From CAZDBA01 sp964503615 (GTDB taxonomy: Bacteria; Planctomycetota; Planctomycetia; Pirellulales; Pirellulaceae): a stretch of DNA of 13,821 nt. The stretch spans positions 1 through 13,821 of the forward strand of contig CAZDBA010000128.1 of assembly GCA_964503615.1 (NCBI GenBank), written 5' to 3'. A program made the position numbers and the translations under genes. Position 1 is the first letter of the stretch. Each line of letters begins with the position of its first letter. The notes below the pieces were generated by a model. That model ran no database searches. It saw only the letters and a list, made by a program, of their open reading frames with translations, and was not told where the DNA came from. This document shows, piece after piece, positions 1-6,697 of this stretch.

Positions 1-8
1 CCGCTCAT

Positions 9-95
9 TCATGTTTGAAATCCCAACTTGGGCAGAATCCACATTTGCAATGCAAAATAAAACAGGATAAACCCGAAAAACCAAAACAGTTCCAT
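9..95 (-). CDS. Small 28-residue single-pass membrane peptide (hypothetical)
   Basis: A short reading frame reads M-E-L-F-W-F-F-G-F-I-L-F-Y-F-A-L-Q-M-W-I, then L-P-K-L-G-F-Q-T and TGA. It is supported by a strong Shine-Dalgarno AAGGAG (103-108), 7 nt before the ATG at 93-95, which is rare in this window. Residues 3-21 form one aromatic-rich hydrophobic helix, followed by a short polar tail. The shape is that of a small inner-membrane peptide, and I cannot assign a function. After the TGA at 9-11 the frame continues ATG-AGC-GG to the window edge (M-S-G). The protein could therefore be longer if the TGA is recoded or is an error, but the next bases lie outside the window. It sits 169 nt downstream of the kinase-like gene on the same strand and could be co-transcribed with it. 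The SD and hydrophobic profile make it likely real; the true end is uncertain. Confidence 0.5.
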   Translation of the reverse strand: MELFWFFGFILFYFALQMWILPKLGFQT

Positions 96-264
96 TTGTG
101 AACTCCTTGCCTGTAACTCATGTGCTCTATTTGTGACGTAGAAGACAAAAGTAAACTTACCAGCAATTCTCAGATTGTCCCAAAAAGGAGGTAGAAGGTA
201 GGTCAGACTGAGCCTGACAAGCCCCTGAATATCAGTCGCAGGTCATAGTCGACTCTAATCGCTT

Positions 265-1992
265 CTACGCAGATGGCTTGCTTGCATCCTCTTTATCAGC
301 GTTGGGCGGTGTTGTCTCGCTCGACGTGTCTTGCCCTTGCGAATTGTTCGATTCAGAATTCTGGGCTTTGCTTGCCTGAGATCGTAGTTTCTCTACGAAC
401 TTGTCAAGTTGAGGAATCAGTGCATTGGCCCTGTCGACCACATCTTTGTACTGTAAATTCTCACCAAACCGCTGGTTGATGGCATCCAGTTTTTTACGAG
501 CTTCAAGCAGCTCTTCTTCGGTTGTCAATTTCGTTATGCTAGTGAGCAATAGGTTTAACTCTTCCTTGTTGGCAGGAAGGTCGATGTAGTTTTGCAAACG
601 GTCGATCCGAGACTTTACCTCGATCCCGATGTGTCCATCTTCAAGATCCCCTACGATCAGCTCGTCAAGAATGGACTTATACGCAACAAGCGATTCCTCG
701 AGTTTCGATTCGGTGATTTCGAGATGATAGGCGTCAATAAAGTCTTGAACATGCTTGGACTGCAAAGCGGTTTTCTTTCCGACCTTTGCTTGATTGATCA
801 AAGCCTTTCGGCGTGCCCGCAAAATCTGGTGTTCGGCCTGTCTTTTTAACTCTACGTTGTCGTAATTCGCAACTTTTTTGAGCAACACACGTCCGCTCGC
901 CCAATCGCTGGGTTCGTCTGAGTCAACAAGCTTGACGGCTTTGTCATACAGCTTTTGCGGACTGGCCGGCCAAAGCGCGTAGGTAAACAAACAGATCGTG
1001 AAAATCAAACTTATCACAAGAAATGGAATTCGCTGATAAAAAGCCATTTCTGGAGTTTGTTTTTGTTTGCTTCTCTTTTCTCCAAGCAGTCGTTGAGCTT
1101 CTGATTTATCCTGGCCAACCGTTAGTGGATTAAAGCCTCCACTGACCTGATCGATCGCAGCTTTTTTATTGCGGTCGATCTTCTTGATCTCGTCAAATGC
1201 CAGCCCAACCGCTTTGGAAGTATGCGGACGGGAGCGGGGGTCCGGTTGCAACATCTGAGAGACGATCTGGTCCAACCACATCGGGCAGTTCATAATGACT
1301 TTTGCAGCCGAAGGAACCGGCTCTTTGATCTTGCGATTATTCATTCGCCCCATTGTGTCGGGCGTGTAAGGCAATTTGCCTGTCAACATCTCATAAGTAA
1401 TCACACCCAAGGAATACAAGTCAGATTTTTCAGTTGCTCCTTCATTAAGTTGCTCCGGTGCCATATAGGCTGCAACATCTAACTCACGCCGACTGGCAAC
1501 GGCATCCCATCGCTTTTTGCGTGAACGGTTGATTCGCAAGTCAGAGACTTTGACCTTCCCGTCGTTACCGATCAAGATTTTATCGGGCGTTAATTTTGAA
1601 TGCAGTAGTTCATGCTGATGAATGTACTGTAGTAAATCGCAAATTTGACTGGCGTAGTCAACGGCCAAGTCGATCGCCAACCTGCCTCGTCGGGCGAGGA
1701 CTGCAGCCAACGATTCGCCCTGGACCAACTCGGAGGCAAAGAAGATTTTGTCTTCTTCAACGCCCGCGCCATACAGACGACAAAGATTAGGGTGACGAAG
1801 CTTCTGTAAGAATTTGACCTCACGATCGATCTTTTCCAAAGCCGTTGCCCGCAGAACGTTGGGTGGAATCGAAATGAACTTTAACGCGACTTCTTTTTGT
1901 TGTTCGATCTGCAGCGCACGGTAAACCTGTTGCCGACGGTTCGTGCCAAGCTTGCTCAAGATCTTAAAGGGTCCAACTTGCGTTTTTTCCAC
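265..1992 (-). CDS. Membrane-anchored Hanks-type Ser/Thr kinase-like protein, probable pseudokinase
   Basis: This 575-residue protein has a kinase-fold domain (about 8-270), a juxtamembrane linker, one TM helix (about 322-341) and a roughly 230-residue C-terminal region predicted outside the cytoplasm. Retained kinase features are the VALK lysine (K38), an alpha-C Glu (E58 in REVKFL), APE (178-180), D191 of the DLYSLG helix, and PDPRSRP (250-256). Key catalytic elements are altered. The Gly-rich loop is LGTNRRQQVY, with only the first Gly kept. HRD is H131-S132-K133, so the catalytic Asp is Lys. The usual Lys and Asn of the catalytic loop are Thr and Lys. DFG is D151-L152-R153. Loss of the HRD Asp normally abolishes phosphotransfer, so a scaffold or nucleotide-sensing role is inferred. 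The tail is helical and charged and ends in a Ser/Thr/Asn-rich low-complexity stretch. The start is GTG (1990-1992), with GAGG about 5 nt upstream. The kinase-family call is secure; inactivity is inferred. Confidence 0.9.
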   Translation of the reverse strand: MEKTQVGPFKILSKLGTNRRQQVYRALQIEQQKEVALKFISIPPNVLRATALEKIDREVKFLQKLRHPNLCRLYGAGVEEDKIFFASELVQGESLAAVLARRGRLAIDLAVDYASQICDLLQYIHQHELLHSKLTPDKILIGNDGKVKVSDLRINRSRKKRWDAVASRRELDVAAYMAPEQLNEGATEKSDLYSLGVITYEMLTGKLPYTPDTMGRMNNRKIKEPVPSAAKVIMNCPMWLDQIVSQMLQPDPRSRPHTSKAVGLAFDEIKKIDRNKKAAIDQVSGGFNPLTVGQDKSEAQRLLGEKRSKQKQTPEMAFYQRIPFLVISLIFTICLFTYALWPASPQKLYDKAVKLVDSDEPSDWASGRVLLKKVANYDNVELKRQAEHQILRARRKALINQAKVGKKTALQSKHVQDFIDAYHLEITESKLEESLVAYKSILDELIVGDLEDGHIGIEVKSRIDRLQNYIDLPANKEELNLLLTSITKLTTEEELLEARKKLDAINQRFGENLQYKDVVDRANALIPQLDKFVEKLRSQASKAQNSESNNSQGQDTSSETTPPNADKEDASKPSA

Positions 1993-2032
1993 AGGATCCT
2001 CGGAAGTCGAAAGAGAGAAGAGATAGGATCGG

Positions 2033-2135
2033 CTAGTGCAACGAGCCAGCTAAGAATTTGGGTTGCTAGTTACTAGCTTGCCTCTACTAACGTCTCGGAG
2101 AGGCTTGCTACTTTGACAAGCTAACGCTGCACTAG
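2033..2135. repeat. Palindromic intergenic repeat, ~103 bp, with 8-bp terminal inverted repeats
   Basis: The element begins CTAGTGCA (2033-2040) and ends TGCACTAG (2128-2135), a perfect 8-bp terminal inverted repeat. The match extends imperfectly inwards: CG plus AGCT on the left against AGCT plus CG on the right. Inside are two more inverted repeats: GCTAGT-T-ACTAGC (2065-2077) and GCCTCT/AGAGGC (2080-2085 / 2099-2104). It contains no open frame. I see no clear target-site duplication in the flanks (cgg on the left, ttc on the right). It fits a REP- or MITE-like non-autonomous element or a structured RNA in the leader of the kinase-like gene, whose start lies 40 bp downstream on the minus strand. 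Only one copy is visible here, so repeat status in the genome is inferred. Confidence 0.45.
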
Positions 2136-2257
2136 TTCCATTCTAGATTTTCGAGGTGCGACAGTGAATCAGAAGAGTTGCCAAAACATTCAATTTTTAA
2201 AGATTAAGCCCAACAACGTAATCCGTTTTGCAATTTAGTTCACTCAGCAACAAACCG

Positions 2258-2608
2258 CTATCCCGAAGGAAACTGGCGGCAGTACTCGTACATCGCCATC
2301 GTTGTTGCTGTCACAACGTTATAACTGTGTGGCATACCGTAAACTGGTATCTCGATCGCTTCATCTAGAAGTTTAAGTTCCGCATCGGCAATACCGTTTC
2401 GCTCATGTCCGATCACTAACGCCGTACGACGTTGGAATTGAAAGTCGTAAAGCGAATGGGAATCGGTCGCCTGCTCTAAACCGATNNNNNNNNNNNNNNN
2501 NNNNNNNNNNNNNNNNNNNNNNNNNNNNNNNNNNNNNNNNNNNNNNNNNNNNNNNNNNNNNNNNNNNNNNNNNNNNNNNNNNNNNTCGCCATGTCGGATA
2601 TGCTCCAT
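2258..2608 (-). CDS. SpoU/TrmH-family RNA 2'-O-methyltransferase, interrupted by assembly gap
   Basis: The C-terminal 75 residues are visible (2258-2485). They carry the SpoU SAM-binding motif 2, A-L-V-I-G-H-E-R-N-G-I, where most members have LGNEGxGL. They also carry motif 3, I-P-V-Y-G-M-P-H-S-Y-N-V-V-T-A-T, where the family typically has IPMxGxxxSLNVSVA. Both belong to the trefoil-knot fold that transfers methyl from SAM to a ribose 2'-OH of tRNA or rRNA. Across the N block, 2586-2608 reads M-E-H-I-R-H-G in a plausible start position. The ATG (2606-2608) has GAG about 7 nt upstream; a GTG one codon earlier is possible. Motif 1 is not visible and must lie in the gap. With the gap taken literally the protein would be 116 residues, shorter than the usual 150-270, so the real gap is probably longer than 100 bp. 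The start is 8 nt after the upstream stop, which suggests an operon. The RNA target cannot be named. Confidence 0.8.
   Translation of the reverse strand: MEHIRHGXXXXXXXXXXXXXXXXXXXXXXXXXXXXXXXXXXIGLEQATDSHSLYDFQFQRRTALVIGHERNGIADAELKLLDEAIEIPVYGMPHSYNVVTATTMAMYEYCRQFPSG
2486..2585. other. Assembly gap, exactly 100 N
   Basis: A block of exactly 100 N replaces sequence inside the SpoU methyltransferase gene. One hundred is a conventional placeholder for a gap of unknown size, so distances across it and the apparent reading frame through it should not be trusted. Confidence 0.98.
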
Positions 2609-2616
2609 CACTGGTC

Positions 2617-3699
2617 TCAGAGGACGATTGAACGGTCGATTTTATCTTTGGCGAAAAAATGAATCGCAACACCGTCTGGCAAATTACGTTTCATCATCTC
2701 GGAACGAATCACTTCCAAGCCCGCTTGGGTATCAAACAGCAAGAAGTCGATATAGCTGTTTATTGCTCCGAAGGCTCCACCGATATGCCTTCCGATCTTT
2801 GCAGATTTCAGCAAGTCACCAATCTCATCGGCAATGTCCGCGCGAAAGTCGACTTCGCGACCATCGGGGAGAACCGAGCTGGAAAATTCGACGTATACAA
2901 AATCGGCTCCAAAGCCCGCCAGTGGATCAGGCAGATCGCCATCGCAGTTGCAAAACTCTTTGACAATTCCAAAGTTACATGTGCTGCCGAACAGAATGTC
3001 CCCACGACGGGCGGTCGAAGGCTCACTGCTCGGTTGGAATTGATAGAGCGTGCTGGTCTCGGTTGGCGGTAGCTTTTGCCACTGGTATTTGATTTCTAAA
3101 TCGTGGAGAAAGTCCCTCAGTTGGAGCACAGGCTGAGCATCATCGGAAGAGGTTTCCACGGCCTTGATTTCGCCGATCCATTGGCCCGTTCCGTACTCGC
3201 CAAGAATTTCATCCAACACGACAAAAGCAGCCGTCATGCGCAGGTCATTGTCATTCAATTTTGCGAACGACGGATTGCGAAGGATGATATTAACTCGTTC
3301 ATTTTCCTCATCGAGCGTGGCAGTAAACGATGTATCTTCGAACGCGATGGAGGTCTCATCAAACCGGAACTCACCTCCTGCGTGAATATCGCCGGGTTGT
3401 CGCGAGCAATAAAAAGTCCAACCTTCGATCTCGGGAGCTTGAGCCAGCCAATACTCCGTCAAAAACTGGTAGTCCAAAACGCCATTGCCTGAGATCGTAA
3501 ACGAATGACCACCCACCTCGTCCGGTCCGGGCCCGAACACCCAAACAAAGTGTGGAAAAAGATCTGCCATTTTCTGGCTAACCTCGTCTGCCAGATCACC
3601 GCACCTGCGATCTTCGATCGTCTCATAAAATCGGCTAGCGCACTCTGAATACCAATCCCAAAACTGTTTGACTCTCGATTTAAATGTGACTTCTGACAT
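2617..3699 (-). CDS. Conserved hypothetical cytoplasmic protein, two-part
   Basis: This 360-residue soluble protein has no signal peptide and no TM segment. The N-terminal part (about 11-110) has F-W-D-W-Y near residue 13, an F-V-W-V-F-G-P-G strand (51-58), an isolated S-F-T-I-S-G-N-G strand-turn (66-73), and A-P-E-I-E-G-W-T-F-Y-C-S-R-Q-P (88-102). This resembles a recurring bacterial family in which an FWxWF helix is followed by beta strands ending in AP-x-x-x-GW-x-F and a basic residue, as in DUF695-like proteins; I make that link from memory of the pattern only. The second part (about 215-360) is a separate alpha/beta unit ending D-G-V-A-I-H-F-F-A-K-D. No catalytic motif is recognisable. 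It is acidic overall. The ATG at 3697-3699 has no good SD. The stop is 8 nt before the methyltransferase ATG, so the two are probably co-transcribed. Function unknown. Confidence 0.8.
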   Translation of the reverse strand: MSEVTFKSRVKQFWDWYSECASRFYETIEDRRCGDLADEVSQKMADLFPHFVWVFGPGPDEVGGHSFTISGNGVLDYQFLTEYWLAQAPEIEGWTFYCSRQPGDIHAGGEFRFDETSIAFEDTSFTATLDEENERVNIILRNPSFAKLNDNDLRMTAAFVVLDEILGEYGTGQWIGEIKAVETSSDDAQPVLQLRDFLHDLEIKYQWQKLPPTETSTLYQFQPSSEPSTARRGDILFGSTCNFGIVKEFCNCDGDLPDPLAGFGADFVYVEFSSSVLPDGREVDFRADIADEIGDLLKSAKIGRHIGGAFGAINSYIDFLLFDTQAGLEVIRSEMMKRNLPDGVAIHFFAKDKIDRSIVL

Positions 3700-3780
3700 A
3701 GCGTAGTAAAACTTGATTTCGAGTTACTTAATCTCTCGCGTTAGCACACCGAGTGGTTTTCATGCCTTTAACGCCAAAAA

Positions 3781-4971
3781 TTAGCCGCGCCGAATTTCGG
3801 AACCCTGAAAATTAATTTGAATTCGATAAACAATGTTCTTTTTGAGAATGATCTCGCCCGTTTCCAAATCGACTTTTTGCGGAATGGTTTGCATCCGTTT
3901 GTCAACAACAGCGTGGTAACCACGCTCGGAAAAGATATCAATCAACATCGTCAGGGCATGTGGTTCGTCGAACAGGGGATCTTCCGAGCTGACGACTGCC
4001 CGGCCTGAAATTGCATGTCGCTCGATGATCGGCATAAACTTGAATCGAATTTTTTCTACAACACGCACGAACAAATCAGTTTGTTCCAGCTCGTAACCGT
4101 CCAAGCGTTTGACCAACTCCTGACGTGCATGGACGGTAATGTCTTCGGCCAGTTGCAAGGAGCTTAGTCGATCATAGGTTTTTCCATCCAATTCCAGAGA
4201 GCTCTGGTATTGCAACTCGCTAAGGATGTTGTTTTCGACTTCCTTGATCGGGCCTTCTGCGTTAACGAAATGGTAGTGGTAGATTTTGCTAAGCGATTGT
4301 AGCGCGTCCCAGGTTAGCTCTTTAAACACCTGATAGCGCGAGCGAGCTTTTTCTTCATCCAAATCGGTCGCACGTAGCGGGTAGATTTGACCAATTCCTG
4401 TTTCTTCAACTTCCTTGTTGTGAAGCTGTATCTTCTTGCCCCGTTTTAGCTGTCGCTTGATACTGGTTTTCTCGCTGATAAACAAAACCATCGCGTGAAT
4501 TGTGGGACGCCTGAAATTCTTGGCCAGCGGTGTGTTGGTGAATTCCAGATGCAATTGGGTGATCTTGTCCACAAGCTCCTTCAAACACTCGACCTGTACA
4601 CCAGTTCGAGGAAAACCGTCAAGGATCGTACCGTCCCGAAATTCGGGATTGAGCAGTTTGCGGAGCAGGATTCCAATGACCTCTTTGTCGCCGACCATTC
4701 CTCCGGCGTCTTTGATTTTCTTGGCTTCAGGAGAAACCAGTAGATCGCTAATCACGACGGGCGGACAAGTCAGTCCCCTGGAGTTCATGATGAAACGGGT
4801 GTGGGTGCCTTTTCCAGCGCCTGGTGCTCCGCCAAGTAGAATCAGCTCTTTGGGAAAACGAAGGTTCTCCGTTCCGACTTCGTTTTCAAGGTTCTCCCAG
4901 ACGGTGTCAAAAATGACCGTTGCGTCTTTAATTTCAAGATCGCGAATTTGTTCTTTATCTTCTTGGCTCAT
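3781..4971 (-). CDS. Adenylate-kinase-like nucleoside monophosphate kinase with long C-terminal extension
   Basis: With the ATG start this is 396 residues, nearly twice a typical bacterial adenylate kinase (about 215). Visible motifs in order are the P-loop G-A-P-G-A-G-K-G-T (about 48-56), the NMP-binding D-G-F-P-R-T (118-123), a shortened LID region around R-Q-L-K-R-G-K-K (173-180), and R-A-T-D-L-D-E-E-K-A-R-S-R-Y (200-213), matching the RxxD...R-x-Y helix that closes over ATP. A 40-residue N-terminal helix precedes the kinase core. About 150 residues follow it (from about 250), with mixed alpha/beta character and no motif I recognise. The expected reaction is phosphoryl transfer from ATP to a nucleoside monophosphate in the cytoplasm; whether the acceptor is AMP is not provable here. 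A TTG start ten codons upstream (4999-5001) is possible, but it lacks an SD and I prefer the ATG at 4969-4971. The family call is firm; the substrate and extension are open. Confidence 0.87.
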   Translation of the reverse strand: MSQEDKEQIRDLEIKDATVIFDTVWENLENEVGTENLRFPKELILLGGAPGAGKGTHTRFIMNSRGLTCPPVVISDLLVSPEAKKIKDAGGMVGDKEVIGILLRKLLNPEFRDGTILDGFPRTGVQVECLKELVDKITQLHLEFTNTPLAKNFRRPTIHAMVLFISEKTSIKRQLKRGKKIQLHNKEVEETGIGQIYPLRATDLDEEKARSRYQVFKELTWDALQSLSKIYHYHFVNAEGPIKEVENNILSELQYQSSLELDGKTYDRLSSLQLAEDITVHARQELVKRLDGYELEQTDLFVRVVEKIRFKFMPIIERHAISGRAVVSSEDPLFDEPHALTMLIDIFSERGYHAVVDKRMQTIPQKVDLETGEIILKKNIVYRIQINFQGSEIRRG

Positions 4972-5114
4972 TGGCAAACCTGAGTTTCGTCGTTTGCCCA
5001 ATCATAACATCGCACGCGGGAAATGGGGGAGATAAACTCTTCAAGTCCAGCCAATTCAATGACTTGGCAGAAATCGGCTGGCAGGTCCGGAAAAGTAGAG
5101 ATAAACCAGAGAAC

Positions 5115-5837
5115 TTACGTTCGCTTGTACTTCTCGGGAGTGTTATTTTGCTGGGCTTCGTTGAATAGGGCGGCCAGTCCAGCGGCGTCAGTCGGTATCG
5201 AATCGTCTCGATTTTTTCTGCGACGAATGATATGACCGATTAGTCCAAGCGATTGCCAGCCTGCCATGCTCAGAAATCCCGCAAACGCGGCAAGAGCGAA
5301 CCAGTGCTTTTCGATCGCTTTTTCCTCAACTACGTTTTCGGTAATAAGAACGCATTTTGTATAGTCCAGACTTCCGTATCGTTTTGCCAATTTTCCGAAT
5401 GCTACTTTTGAAAGCTGCTGGTCGTTCGCTACGTAGAAGGCTTTTAATGTCTTCTGTTCAAAAAACGCTTCCACATCTTCCGGGCTTTTAATCGCTTGGG
5501 TCTTATAGATTACGCTTATGAGATTGCTTTTTTTCAAGCTGATATCGTCCGGAAATATCGGTAGATAAGCCTCTTCCCATCCGGGTTCACCGTCGAGGTC
5601 GACACCGATGACCTCATGAGGAAAGTAAAAATCTACCAATTCGACAGCGCTGTCTTCCGCTGGTTGCTCTTTGAGGAGGTTGGCTACCGAAAAGGTTTCA
5701 AACTCGATTTCTTCAACGGCGTCTGTAGATTCTTGCGCTTCTGTTTCCGCCAAGTGTTCACGGTAAGCGCGCATTCCCCAAGTACCAGATGCCAAAGCGG
5801 CACCGAACAGAACTATAATGAATAGAAAACGGAACAT
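5115..5837 (-). CDS. Uncharacterised two-TM membrane protein with central extracytoplasmic domain
   Basis: This protein of 240 residues (from the preferred ATG) begins with a hydrophobic anchor (about 2-20, R-F-L-F-I-I-V-L-F-G). It has a central acidic soluble domain of about 155 residues and a second TM helix (about 178-200, W-F-A-L-A-A-F-A-G-F-L-S). The helix is followed at once by R-R-R-K and a short cytoplasmic tail. The positive patch after the second helix and the R at 3 fit both ends being cytoplasmic and the middle outside. The middle contains D-L-D-G-E-P-G-W-E-E-A-Y-L-P and a single Cys (about 162). No known domain is recognised. A GTG eleven codons upstream (5868-5870) gives an alternative 251-residue form. 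Neither start has a good SD; the ATG puts the anchor at the very N-terminus and is preferred. It lies about 140 bp upstream of the adenylate-kinase-like gene on the same strand, an arrangement that does not reveal a function. Confidence 0.75.
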   Translation of the reverse strand: MFRFLFIIVLFGAALASGTWGMRAYREHLAETEAQESTDAVEEIEFETFSVANLLKEQPAEDSAVELVDFYFPHEVIGVDLDGEPGWEEAYLPIFPDDISLKKSNLISVIYKTQAIKSPEDVEAFFEQKTLKAFYVANDQQLSKVAFGKLAKRYGSLDYTKCVLITENVVEEKAIEKHWFALAAFAGFLSMAGWQSLGLIGHIIRRRKNRDDSIPTDAAGLAALFNEAQQNNTPEKYKRT

Positions 5838-6075
5838 GGTTGTAGAATGAAGGTTAGGAATCACGGACACTGTTAGAAAAGTAGCTTAAGACTAGATGAG
5901 AGCTAAGCATATTTGAGAAGTAGGTTCGGAACTGGTCCACGAACTATTCACATTGAATCGATTGTGCGGATAACAAGGGCTGTAAAATCGCAGGCGAAAA
6001 ATGGACAAAAGACAGGCAAAAGACGCGCAAAACGGAGTGATGACGAGGAGATCGAAGGCAAGGGACAAATCGCAT

Positions 6076-6106
6076 AAAAAAAGCGACCCTGAATGAAGGC
6101 CGCTTT
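6076..6106 (-). terminator. Intrinsic terminator of the coiled-coil/small-TM operon
   Basis: On the minus strand, AAAGCGGCC pairs with GGTCGCTTT (6098-6106 with 6080-6088), a 9-bp stem with one G-U pair and a 9-nt loop. It runs into seven T (6082-6076). It begins 27 nt after the stop codon of the 106-residue gene. This is a textbook rho-independent terminator and marks the operon end. Confidence 0.85.
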
Positions 6107-6132
6107 GAGTGGATTTATTTTGTTGGAGGCAA

Positions 6133-6453
6133 CTACAGATTCACTTCGGTGGTCTTCCAAGGGTAAGTGAATGGGAAGTTGCTAAATGACCGAAGCTCCA
6201 TAACCAAAAGAACGCATGCGACGACAACGCAAATGAGTGAAATCAACAGAATGGCGTCCCATACGTTGAAAACACCTTTGGATTCGTCTTTCTCTTTCTT
6301 AACCCGAGTCTTCTTTTCCTTTTTGCCCTTCTTCTTTTCCTTTTTGCCCTTCTTCTTCTTCTTCTTTTTGGATTTCTTATCAGTCGCAGTATCGATCGAA
6401 GTCTCACCGACTTCGGGCATTACGGACTCGTTGTCATCAAAAGAAATTGACAT
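6133..6453 (-). CDS. Lysine-rich small single-pass membrane protein
   Basis: This 106-residue protein has three parts. Residues 1-25 are acidic. Residues 26-58 are almost pure Lys/Glu/Gly, built on repeats of K-K-G-K-K-E-K. One TM helix (about 65-86) reads W-D-A-I-L-L-I-S-L-I-C-V-V-V-A-C-V-L-L-V and is followed by about 20 residues. The strongly positive stretch just before the helix predicts a cytoplasmic N-terminus. Such a patch could bind nucleic acid or acidic membrane lipid; this is inference. The TM segment aligns with that of the neighbouring 71-residue protein (shared F, L, S, I, C, A, V, L, M at matching positions), so the two are probably related. It is the third gene of the operon, 28 bp after the second gene, with GAG 5-6 nt before its ATG. 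It contains an in-frame 21-bp tandem repeat. Function unknown. Confidence 0.8.
   Translation of the reverse strand: MSISFDDNESVMPEVGETSIDTATDKKSKKKKKKKGKKEKKKGKKEKKTRVKKEKDESKGVFNVWDAILLISLICVVVACVLLVMELRSFSNFPFTYPWKTTEVNL
6310..6366. repeat. In-frame 21-bp tandem repeat and CTT tract in the Lys-rich coding region
   Basis: Two perfect copies of a 21-bp unit (6310-6330 and 6331-6351, each starting cttcttttcc and ending gccctt) are followed by CTT triplets. On the coding strand they encode repeated Lys/Gly/Glu. The period is a multiple of three, so gain or loss of a copy keeps the frame and changes only the length of the charged stretch. Confidence 0.85.
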
Positions 6454-6481
6454 GGTAGCTCAAACAGTTGGCGAACGTTCT

Positions 6482-6697
6482 TTAATACTTTGCAGCATCC
6501 ATAAACAGGATAACCGCGGCTGCAGTTAGACAAATAAATGACAAAATCAGCATCATGCTGTAGGCGTCAAAACTGCGTTTACGATGAACTGGTGCTGCCG
6601 CGAAGACCACTTCTTCAGTTGGATCGTACCCTTCGGTCGGTTCAGCAGCCTGAAAGTCGACTGAGTCGAACAGAGATTCAGAATTTTGTTGTGACAT
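6482..6697 (-). CDS. Small tail-anchored-type membrane protein, middle gene of the operon
   Basis: This 71-residue protein has an acidic soluble N-terminus of about 38 residues, a short basic H-R-K-R (38-41), and one TM helix at the very C-terminus (about 47-66, S-M-M-L-I-L-S-F-I-C-L-T-A-A-A-V-I-L-F-M) ending D-A-A-K-Y. The helix matches that of the downstream 106-residue protein position by position, so they look like divergent paralogues with unrelated cytoplasmic parts. Its ATG (6695-6697) lies inside the upstream coiled-coil gene. The two frames overlap by 20 nt, and the SD GGAAGG sits within the upstream coding sequence 5 nt before the ATG. This strongly suggests translational coupling and a fixed stoichiometry with the coiled-coil protein. 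I do not recognise it as a named family. Function unknown; a small partner subunit of an envelope complex is the most economical guess. Confidence 0.82.
   Translation of the reverse strand: MSQQNSESLFDSVDFQAAEPTEGYDPTEEVVFAAAPVHRKRSFDAYSMMLILSFICLTAAAVILFMDAAKY

Noticed and set aside
202..218. GTCAG...CTGAC stem downstream of the kinase-like gene as a terminator
   Set aside because: Only 5-6 bp with no adjacent T-run; too weak to call.
3737..3775. GCGTTA...TAACGC inverted repeat between the adenylate-kinase-like gene and the conserved hypothetical
   Set aside because: Six base pairs with a loop of about 25 nt is expected by chance and lacks a U-tract.
4999..5001. TTG start giving a 10-residue longer adenylate-kinase-like protein
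   Set aside because: No SD, a rare start codon, and the extra residues are not part of any motif; the ATG at 4969-4971 is simpler.
5948..6160. Minus-strand 70-codon frame across the operon terminator
   Set aside because: It runs through the terminator hairpin and overlaps the Lys-rich gene in another frame; composition is not protein-like.
6167..6529. Plus-strand Phe/Ser-rich 120-codon frame opposite the Lys-rich gene
   Set aside because: The Phe-rich stretch is simply the antisense of the Lys codon repeats.
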